DNA from: Tubiluchus corallicola
Taxonomy: Eukaryota > Priapulida > Priapulimorpha > Priapulimorphida > Tubiluchidae
DNA length: 64,000 nucleotides
Assembly (NCBI GenBank): GCA_030141605.1
Contig: JAQGDQ010000288.1
Span: forward strand, 70,621 to 134,620
Direction of reading: 5' to 3'
In this document: piece after piece, positions 50,301-62,300 of the stretch
Layout: every line of letters begins with the position of its first letter
Position numbering within the stretch: position 1 is the stretch's first letter
Program-made: the position numbers and the translations under genes
The notes under the pieces: generated by a model
What the model saw: the letters and a program-made list of their open reading frames with translations, nothing else
Databases searched by the model: none
What the model was told of the DNA's origin: nothing

Positions 50301-53300
50301 CAATAACAATCTCAACTATTTCATGTTGAGCATTTTCAACAACAGCATTATCGCGAGGCAGTGTGACATCAATGGTAAGATTGATTACTTCTGAAATACA
50401 CGATGAAGGCTAGAAAAACAAAACTCGCAGTGATAGCTGAGAATATGAGTTGACTTTATGTTGATATATGTAAGCAAATCTTGTAAACGCGTCGAAGTTT
50501 TTGTAATAGAAGGCACATTAGGAGAATTATGATTATAGTTTTGTGAGAGTTTGCAGACTGTAGTGGAGCAAACTGGATGCCCTATTTCAGAACGCCGATC
50601 AAATGTAATCTTTATACACAAAAATGCTTCTTCCGATTTTTACCTGACAATCGTATCAAAAAAAGAAAGATATATTTTTTGCTTGGCGAATGTCTAGTTA
50701 AGATTTGGCTAACTAACACTTACGTGTGAGCTAGAAACTTCTTTTGGAAAAGAGCATCTATTTTGAAGCAAATTCCGTTCACAAACAATTGACAACAATC
50801 CATTTTTCGATGAGTGTGTGAAATTAACAACGTAGCGTGCGAACTCGCAATTTCTTTCGATTTATTTTTTGTTGTTTTCATTTGCAAGCAGCTCAAACGA
50901 CATGGTTATTTCAATGATAATTCACACGTCTTAAGTACTCTTGACCGAGCATTTTTATTAACCCGTCCGTTCATATAGTATTAAAAGTTCAAAACTAGGA
51001 AATTTATAAAAATGACTGCCAGCACCTACTTAAAAAAAGACATGGCTCTTATTCAGGCACAACATCTCCAACGTTTCGACACAGTTAAGGTCATGTTCAC
51101 GCAACAATCACCTATTTTTAATAGCGTATTTTTGTTTAGATATTTGGTATGTTACACTGTATTTTTTTTATTTATTTTTGATATGACCTTAACTGTGTCG
51201 AAACGTTGCAGATGTTGTATTTGAATAAAAGCCATGCATTTGTTTAAGTGGGCGCTGGCTATGAGGAAGCGCCATTGCACAATATTTTGTAAGATTACAG
51301 AGTGAATGAACCACTAAATAAGTAAACGAACTGATAAACTAACAAACGGGTAAAATTAGTAAATAAATAAGTTAATTTATTAACTCGGTTTATTCTAATA
51401 CTCAGGTAACCCAATTATATGCGACTGCAACATAAAGTGGGTGGCAGAAAATGACGGATTCTTCCTGGACGGGACGTGTGCCCATCCACCACAATTTGCC
51501 ACACTGCATGTTGAATCAATCCCAGCCGAACTGTTCCGATGTGGCGAATGTGACATCGAAGAGTTTCTTCATCGAAGACGCAAGCGGCAAGTTGAAGATT
51601 ATGGGACGTGCGACTTGCGAGAATACGACATATGCCAATTTGACAACATACCGACTGCACCGCCTCCTGTTGTATATGTTTGTCCCCCTCAGGAAGAGAT
51701 CTACCCCCCTTGTATCTGCAGCGCAACGGGATTGCCTTATGTTGGTCTTACAGTCACTTGCATCAATGATGACATAAGTAACATTATGGACACCTTAAGA
51801 GAATTCGACGCAGCAGCCTTTGATATGCTGCATATTAACAATACAGCTTTTGTTGATAGTATTATTCCAAATAATATCTTTGAAGGGATGGAAATTCAGG
51901 AACTTCGAATTACACATAGCAACGTAGAGACCGTTGAAGACCATGCATTTTCTACCTTGGAGGAACATTTAATGAAGATTTCGCTTGCTTTTAACAAGTT
52001 AGAGAAATTTCCAGACCGTGCATTAGAAGTACTAAAAAGTCTAGAGGAACTCGACGTGTCTAATAATCTTATTGCAGATATTGATGATGATGATTTTCTC
52101 AGTTTAAGATTTCCCAGGCTGTCTGTCTTACGCATCAACAACAATGAAATTGCTGAAATTTACCCCCAGGCATTTGACAATCTGGAAAGCATAGAGCATC
52201 TACATCTTCACTTTAATAAATTAACTACCATTGCATCCAATACTTTTAGAAAACTATATAAGCTAAGGAATCTGTATCTGTACAATAATGAAATAAGTTC
52301 GGTTAGCACTAATGCATTTAGCACACTTTCAAGTTTACATTACTTATCAATGAGTAACAACAAGCTCACCGATACAGGTTTAAATGTTGGTTCACTAAAT
52401 GGACTTGACCTGTTAGAATTGCTGTTTTTGGATGGGAACTTATTGACTGATATCAATGCCCACATCTATGCCGATTTACTGGCTCTTGACCAACTTTACG
52501 TGCGTAACAATGCACTTGTCAACGTGTCCTGGGACGACTTTGAAGGACTCGAGGATTTGAAACTGCTGGATATCTCTGGTAACAAAATATGGGAGATTAC
52601 ACCTGGAACGTTTAAGGAGATGCCAATACTGCAGGAGTTGAAGATCAATGATAATATCATAGGTATGGTATTAGTCGTTAATCACTTGTGCTGTTATCCC
52701 ACCTATGAAGGATTTTAAACAGGTTCCAACAATTTTTGAACTTATTTCAGTTGCACGATAACATAACTATCCTGTTCGTCTATGGGTTTTAACTTAACCC
52801 TACCTCGCTGATCATTGGGCCAAGTTTAGACAAATATAAAAGCAGTTTGGCGATCCTGTAATTTCAGTGCCAATGATTTGCACATTTTCAGTTCATTAAC
52901 ATTCTTCTTCTAATCATTTAATGGTTTAAACACGCTTGTATGCTTTGAAGAATCATCTAGGTTAGCTATTGTCTTTATATGACGAAGTGTAATTTCAAAT
53001 ATAACCAGTTTCCATGCTCTAAATCTATCTGATCAGTGAATACTGAAAAACGATAACAAATGTTTCAGTAGTGTGCATTGATTTTCCAAAATTTATTGTT
53101 TTCTTTACAGGTCAAGTTTGCCGAAAAGCGTTTGAAGGATCTACGTCTTTATGGAACTTGGAATTACGAAATAACTTTCTGAATTATTTACTTGAGAACA
53201 CGTTCGATGCAGCAAGTTCAGGCAGACCTAATCGAATCGATGTCAGAGGTAACCGTTCAATAAAAACTGAAACAAACCACACGTAAGAAATTGCATACTC

Positions 53301-56300
53301 TTTTTAAGAACAAACTATAATACCTCATAAAAAGTTCGTAAACCCAAGAACTGTAAGCAGATGTACGTTTATGTACTACAAAGTAAAAGAAGTATGTACT
53401 TCCAACAGCCTATCCTATAAGATATTTATTGCTTTTGAATCTTAATCAACATTGGAATTCCCATAAAACATTTTTTTCTTTATAGGCAATCCAATTTACT
53501 GCGACTGCAATTCAAGATGGCTGCGAGAGCAGAATGCAAGAGGAACATGTGAAGCGCCACCCCAGCACGCTTACAAAGAAATTGCTGATATTTCCTCAAT
53601 TTTGTATATCTGCTCTTGCGACGATGATTCATGTGACATCCGTGACAAAGATATCTGCGACGCCAACACCGTCGTTCCATCATACGAACCACCAACATCC
53701 CCTAGTCCAGATCCACATGTGTGTCCAGAAGCAGAAGACATTACACCATGTAAATGCGAAGTGGCCAGCAGTGGAATAGAGGTCCTTTGTGGCTACATTG
53801 ACACTCAGCAGCTAGACGCCGTTGTAGCTGCTGTGCAGAACCAAACTGTTTCTAGACTTACAGTAATAGACAGTGTTATACCAACACTGAAAAGTGGCAC
53901 CTTTGACGGGGCAACCTTTCGACGTATCACCATCCAGAGAAGTCAACTGTCCACCATAGAACGTGAAGCATTCAAGGATCAACCCCGACTTCGTGAAATA
54001 AATCTGCAGAACAACAAAATCCGCGAATTTCCCAAAGACTGTCTTGTTCATCTGGGCAGTATTGATGAGCTAGATTTATCTTATAATGGGATAACTTCGA
54101 TTGAACAAGATGACTTTAGTGAGTTGCCAGAGAAAAATTTATTGGTTGTGCTATCATTAAATCACAACAATATTGCCTTAATCGAATCAGAGGCCTTTGT
54201 TGACAAGTTCAAGGATCTCAGTGCACTTTATCTGCACAATAATTTCATAGAGGAAATACAAAACTTCACATTTCAAGGTCTAGACAGCCTAAGAATGCTC
54301 TGGTTGTCAAATAATAGGATCTCTCTAGTTCAAAACTACAGTTTTACTGGCTCCGTGAGCCTGGAAGAGCTCTTCTTGGATAACAACAGGCTCACCAACG
54401 ACGGCTTAGAGCAGCAATCCCTAGACCAGTTAAATGAATTGAGATTTTTAAATCTTGATGATAACCAGTTAACAGATATTCCGGATTATATTTTTGAAGA
54501 CAATGAAAAACTAAGCACTCTCTACATCAGGTAGGCCAATGTATGATAATTGAAATGGTAATGAATCAATATATCTAACTGTGGTTTCAATCTTTAGAGT
54601 CACTAATAATTCAAATATTTAAATTTACTGATGGACGATTTCGAAATTTTCTTTGTTTAATCATGAGTAATTCGATTATAATGTTGTTCTTGTAAATTGA
54701 TATCACGATTAATCTTTTGTGACGATTTTTAGTGTTATAGCTATATTTTTCAATGATTGCAGTGATAGCCTATAACTGCTTAACAGCTTTCGTCACTCTT
54801 TGCCATTTTTGCGCTCGCAAACTATTTTTATAGACACGCACCCATTTTCATTAACTACTCTATGACTACCGTATCATCGAGTCAAAGAATTTGAAGCCCC
54901 CATTTCGCAACACTGTGCTTCGTAATTGCGCGAATTGTGTAAGGTAAGAAAAACGAAGGGAAAACACAGTGCAAAGATTCCGTTTACTTCTGCTAAAAAT
55001 GCTTCTTAATCAGTGTGAAACATCATTTACCTACGATTTATCTCGATTTATTGAATTACTCTTCAATGTCGAGTCGATTATACCGATTTATACATGGCTG
55101 TAATCGCGACTAATTCGATTAGTCGCCTATCACTATTTAAACGATTAAAATGGGCAAAACACCAATAAGTGATTATTACGAAGCATCATTTCTTTTTCTT
55201 AATTTCCCAAAGTAAATTAATGTTCATAGCTTTTTTTAAAAGTGCAATTTGATACATAACTTTGAGTTTTCCATAAATGTTGACAAACTTTTGTGGCGAT
55301 GAAATGTAACTTTTTGCGTAATGTAAAAAAAGGATTCATGAAAGGCCTGAAAAACGTGAGTTATTTGAGAGAAAGCACTCATTTACATTGAAGGACATTT
55401 TGCTTATTTCAGGCGTAACGCAATTGACAATATTCGATTTGAGGACTTTTTTGGGCTGCCAGGCTTGCTTGAACTAGACCTCTCCTACAACCACATTCCA
55501 ATGATCAAGAGAGATACATTTTCCGCAATGCCATTTCTGGAAACTCTAACTATTACTCATAATGAGTTGAATGCCACATGCTTACAAGCGTTTGGATTTT
55601 CTTCTTCTATTAGACGCATCTATCTTCAGTACAATGCTCTTCAGTACCTGTTGGAAAACGTGTTCGGTTTTGGGACAATGATTAGACCGGAAATTATTTT
55701 TCTCGACGGTTGGTAACGTTGCCATGTTTTTGTAATAGGATTACCAGCTCAAGTTTACAATTCCCCACACAACAAGCATTCGTGAAGTGGATTAGGTTTA
55801 AGGTTTATGGTATTTAAATTATATGGCAAACTGTAAACTCCTTCCAGAATTATCTAGTTTTATGCTAGTGTAACAGAACTAAAATGCTCTTACAGAATCA
55901 CAAATAAAAATTATTGTTTCATTAGAAAGTGTTAAAAGTATATAAGCCCTCGGTTCACAATGTCACACATTAACAAAGGCGTATTCTTAGACAAATCCAC
56001 CTTGATAACTAATTTAAGTGAAAAATGAGGCATTAAAAACTTCGGGAAACCAGAACTTGAACCCAGAACCTTGCGATTTTAGGTCGCATTCTCTAATTGC
56101 TGGTCTGAGATTTCATCATAGCAAATACAGTCAATTAAAGTGACACATACACACGTCCGCACACGCATACATGAACACTTGTCCATACGTACATTATTAT
56201 GTATAATATTTAGGCTGCTAAACCTAAATACTTGTAACAAGTTCTAACGACAATTTTCCTTTAGTCTTATAACTATATATTACCAATAACGCAACTTATC

Positions 56301-59300
56301 CCTATTTAAAGTCGAATCATTTGGTCTGCTGACAAGTATTGCATTACCTAATTTTGAACAATAGCATGCTGGATCTAAGAATACTGAATTAATGATGGTG
56401 TATGATGATAGTAATAAAATGATGTAATTTCTTCGCTGTGAAACTAGAACATTAACAAAACTACAAAGTCTTCTAAAATATTGGCCTTCTGTCGTCACCT
56501 ATTTTAAAGTTAATTGTTAAATTCATGTGCTTGATTTGTGCTGCCATCTCCAGGTCAGTTTTACAAATAAAATTTGTTTAACATATTAACGTTATTACGC
56601 ACTTTGATTATTTAATGACTTATTTCGCGATATGCTTTTACAGGAAATCCTTTAGCTTGCGACTGCAATCTCAGATGGGTAGTGGATGATGACCTAATAT
56701 TTGCTCAAGGTAACTGTGCTACACCTCCAAGTTTGGAAGGCCAGGCCGTAGAAAGCATAGATCCAGATCGTCTCACGTGTGAAGATTGCGATGTCTTGAC
56801 CCGCACTGGCTGTGATATCCGCAATGACGATTTCTGCAACTGGGACACGATTCCAACTCCGCCGCCTCCTGAAATCTACCAATGTCCACGTCAAGAACTC
56901 ATCAACCCTTGTACCTGCGTTGCTACAGGAGATCCACGCGAGGGACTTTTCATCTCATGTTTAGAAGGAAACGTGGATGAAGTCATCGTAGCCATTTCAC
57001 GCATTCGGGATCCAATTGACACACTCACTATATCCAACGTAAAAATGGAAACCATTCCTCAGAGTGCCTTTGAGGGGGCAAACATCTTAAATCTGTATAT
57101 CACCAACTGTGGTGTAGAAAGTATTTCCACTGATGCTTTTGTTGGACTAGAAGACACTTTGAGCAGCTTAACTTTAAGTTTTAACCAATTGGATAAAATT
57201 CCAGACAGATCTGTAGAAAAGTTGACAGCCTTAACTAATCTAGATTTATCTGGCAATCGGCTGTTTGACGTTGACGATGATGACTTTCTTCCAAATGCTC
57301 TCCCGAACCTTGAATACCTGCGGTTGCACAGAAACAACATATCAGAAATATCTATATGTGCTTTTGAGAACTTGCCTAGTCTCAAATATCTTATGCTGCA
57401 GGAGAACCAATTGTCAGATTTAAAAACTGGAACGTTCTGTAAACTGCAATACCTTGAGTACTTATGGATATATGACAATGCTATTGAAACCATACCTGAA
57501 GGCGTGTTTTTTAATTTAGCTAAACTTGAGTATTTATCGCTAAGCAACAATTTACTTAACGAGGCTGGTTTAGCCACTGGAGTTTTTGCAGGATTGGTGG
57601 AACTCGATCATCTCTATTTGGATAATAACTTTTTGTATGACATTCTTGCTCGTGTCTTTGAGGGGCTCGACGATCTCAAGTCTCTTTCTATTAGACAAAA
57701 TAAGATCATGAACATTTCCTATGATGATTACATTGGCATACCTTTGCTGAGAAAGCTGGACCTCTCACAAAATTTGTTGACTGAAATTCCTAGTGAGGCA
57801 TTTGTGGAAACTCCTTCTCTAGAAGAAATAAGAATAAATGATAATGACATTGAATCTGTATGCAAAGATGCATTTAAAGGCCTTACGAACTTACAGACCC
57901 TTCAGCTGGCAGACAATTCTTTATTGTACTTGATGGAAAATTCGTTTAGCGGAAACAAGACACCTGGTGTCATGGACTTGTCAGGTAAGCAAAATTTCTC
58001 AACCAGTTATTCGAATAGTAACTTGTTAATAATATAAGTAACATAAATTTTATATATTATTGTATAATTGATGTTACTACAAGAATTATTGCTAGCAATT
58101 ACTTTAAAACCAAGGTATGGTTAATACTAGCAATCTAGATGACTTGTCTGTCAAATTTTTTTCTAAGAATATAACACTTAACTCGTGAACCCATAATCTC
58201 ATGTCAGTTATGTGGCTACTGGTCTAGCCCAGTGTTTATGAGTTATTCAATTACTCGAAAGACAGCGTCTGTGACATTAGGGGTGTAAGAAATGTCAAGT
58301 TGACCGATTTTATGGATATTCAGCTGAGTTCGTGATCAAATGACAACGACAACGGTTACTGCAACTCTAACAAAAGCTACGCTTAATGTGAATAGGTGGA
58401 CGAACAATATTTCTTTAGCAGAACAACGGGTTGATCTAAAAGGATTTACAAGTCTTTATACGTCTACTCTTCCGTTGTTGTTCATACAGTCAGATCAACC
58501 AAAAATCTGCATAATAACTTGGTTAAACGTTATGGCTGCTAGAGAACAATGACCACTGTTGCGGATGCATCTGTACAAAGTAAACCGGTATCCATACGCT
58601 GCTTGTGCATTTTGAATTTACAAATTTTCATTGTTCACTTTGCTCAGAAAATAATGGCGGGTTCGGACTAGAGAGTTTTCCCTCGAGAGTTTTCTCTGGG
58701 AATAAACTCGCAAGTGTGAACGGCTTTACGCGTTCTCTCAACTAGTTATTGCAAATTCTCTGTATGTTGCTGAGAGTTCACTCGCAAGTTTCTATTCATT
58801 GCAAGAACTCTCGAGAGAGAGAACTCACAAGCTTTGTAGTCTGAACGCACTATAAAGATAGCAACAGAACTCAATAGGAACTCAATAGAACTCAATTTGC
58901 TGAAATTTGAGCCGTTGTCCTACCTATCTGTTTTTTTGTATTGAATGTGTTAGATGCTTGCTTCTATATTGATCCTCTCAGTAAGCTTGTGTTCGTTAGT
59001 GTTGAGCGATTACTAACTTTAGACGAAATAGCAGTGTATATAGATATTATTTGTAGAGCCTTGCAATACTACATCAACTATGAACTATGAATTTTTATTT
59101 CACACATCAAAAAATACAATATCAAACATCAATAAATTTAAAATAAAATAATTTGAGTAGCGCGAGGTGAGTGTACGACCATACGGTCATTAACACACTC
59201 ACCTTACTTAATGAAAAAATAATTATAATTATGCATGCTTCTGTAGATAACTTAATAATGTGAATAAGGATGAAGTAAATAACGTAATAATAGCAATGGT

Positions 59301-62300
59301 AAGAGCAATAAACCTGAAAATTGAGAAAAGAAAACATAATATGTAATTACGACTTCGAGTGAGCCTTAAAGAGTGAAAAATTTTAAATAGTTACGAATTT
59401 GAATTATCTGATTATCTGTCAATGCACCACTTACTTGCTTGTATATACAATTATAAACATATACACATATATATGTACCCATATTTAAGTGGAGGAGAAA
59501 AGATTAAATTATATATTATACTTGTAGTAATAACTATAATTGTATATAACATTGAAATGTAACTGATGGTAGTAATGTAGCCATCATAACCATTAAAGAT
59601 AGGCTATGGGGGGGGGGGACAAATTATAAGAATATAAGTGATTCATTAGCAAAATTAATGCTACAACAATACATTCAAATTTTTTTGTATCATGAGGAAA
59701 ATAATGTTGATTATATGTGGGCGAAGAGAGGTTATATTATAAGTCGTTATAACCAAATTATTTTAATAAATATGGCTATTAGGAACAGTCGTATAAGTAT
59801 AAGTCGTAAAGGTACTTTTTAGTAGAAGAAAAACACTAGTGCAAAAAGACACACGAGCACAAAAAGAAAAAACCTCTGGTCTTCTTTGCCAATGAATACT
59901 TACTAATTAAAAATATCTTATATTGCTTGGTAGCTATTTTTAAAGAAGGAGAGGAAATGATTGTCTTGGGCTTATAATGGATCACTACACTGAAGAAACA
60001 CTGCACTTTGTTAAGATGAGGTTCGCTGTTGTTTGCGATTTTGTCAAATTTTGAATTTCAGTGCAGTGTATTATTCTTTTACACTGCTGCGCTAATGTAA
60101 TCATTAATGCCTAATTATTTTGTTATTTTTACTAGGAAATCCAATCTTATGTGACTGCAACACGCAATGGCTGGCTAACCACACGAACCTAAAGGGACAC
60201 TGTGCTGGTCCTCCACACCTGGAAGGCAATGAAATTCAGGGCATGCCGTGGATTATTCTTGTATGCTTAAATCCAGATGACGACATCCGTGATCTTGATT
60301 ACTGCCATCCAGACACTCAGCGTCCTACTGGTCTTCCCACTGCGAGACCAACTCCGTCTGATCCAACATTTGCATGCCCGCCGAAGGAAGACATCTACAA
60401 TTGCACGTGCTTTTCAGAATTATTTGGTGTTGCACTGTACTGCATTGACCTGGGACTGAACATAACCCAACTTTCTGAAATTTTGCAGATTTTTCTGAGC
60501 AGTTCGACTCCAATTGTTACGCTCTCTGTCACAGGATCATACCTACCAAGCATTCCAAATAACCTCTTTATGGGTACTAATATTCAAGTATTGTATCTCA
60601 CTCAATCGTACATTTCTAACATTGCCATAGGCGCATTCAATGGACTCGAAGAAAGCTTAGTAATTCTGGTGCTAAACTACAACAAGTTGCAAGACATACC
60701 GACTCAAGCAACCAACCGTCTGGAATCCCTGCAAGTCTTAGAACTCTACAAAAACGGCATAGCGAGAGTTGGCGAAAATGCGATTAATATTGCCACTTTG
60801 CAAAATCTTCATCTTAGTGGTAACCTTATTAGCGAAATTGAGATTGATGCTTTTGCTGGTGTGCAGAGACTGTCAGCACTGTATTTGCAAGACAACAGGT
60901 TATCTACATTGAGGACTGGTTCCTTTGATGGTCTAACCAACCTTTGGCGGCTTCAACTACAACAAAACAATATGAAGGTAATAGAGATTGACGCATTTCG
61001 GGGACTTGGTCGGCTCGAGGTCCTTGACCTCACGTCCAACCTTCTTGATGACGAAGGTTTTGCTGTAGGCTCATTGGACGGACTTACAGAAGTCAGCTTT
61101 GTGTATCTGGATAACAATCTTTTGAATGACATTCCTGGCGAAGTTTTTCGCGATTTCGTAGATATCGTCTCCTTGTCCATAAAGAACAACAGAATTAGTA
61201 GATTAGATTGGGATGATTTTGTTGGAATGGGGCACTTGAGCTTTCTGGACCTTTCTCAAAACGTGATCACCACTGTACCTGGTGAAGTGTTCAAAGAATT
61301 AAAAGGTTTGGAGTATGTATATCTTCGTGACAACAAGATCCAGTCTGTCTGTAAAAATGCTTGGTTTGGCATGGACAGTCTTGCTGTTATCGACCTAACC
61401 AATAATTCTCTTACAACACTTTTGGAGAACACATTCGCCGAGAGTGACCAGATAGAACAGAATTCTCGCAGACTTCCATTTAGAATTAATTTGGAGATCA
61501 ATCCCCTAGATTGTGATTGTAATTTGAAATGGGCTAGAACCCCTGCTTACGTTGAGGAGATGGCCGTGACTGGGACCTGCAGTAGCCCAGCACATTATGC
61601 TGGTTATTACCTTCAAGATATGAATCCAAACTTGCTCATTTGTGACTGCGTGACACGCGGATGCGATGTAAGCCATCTGGACTACTGTGTTGGTCCTCCC
61701 ACTTGTCCACCATTTACTTTAATCTTACCATGTACCTGTACCGAGTACGCCTTTGGAAAGCCAATTGTTACTTGCCAAAATGTTGGATCGGAATTAATCT
61801 ACATGGCACTATCAAGAATAACCACCCCAATCTATGAACTTGTCATTGACAACTGTGATCTGCCGTCACTTGCAAAGTTTGCCATTTTTGAGCTCAATCA
61901 TTTGCGCATCGCAAACGGCAATCTTGAAACAATTCATGATGATGCATTTGAAGGACTGGAGGAAACACTGGAGACAATCATTCTTGCACAAAACAAGTAA
62001 ATACCATACTTTTTCCTATTAGGAAATGTTAACAAAGAACCAATGTTCTAGAAGCGTAAAACATGATTATACTGTTAGAAGCTTAGAGTTAATTTGTACC
62101 ACTAAAGTTTCCAATCTAGGTGTCTTACTAACTTGTTTCTGGAACTTTTAAAACGAGCTTTAAAATGGATTTGAGGGTTAAACGGAATAAACAGGAATTT
62201 TAAAAAATTAGAATTGGTGATGGACTACGGTTAGCATAAAGTAAACGGTTGTTGAAAAGGAGTTATTACATACGAAATCCAATTTAGCTTTTTTTATCTC

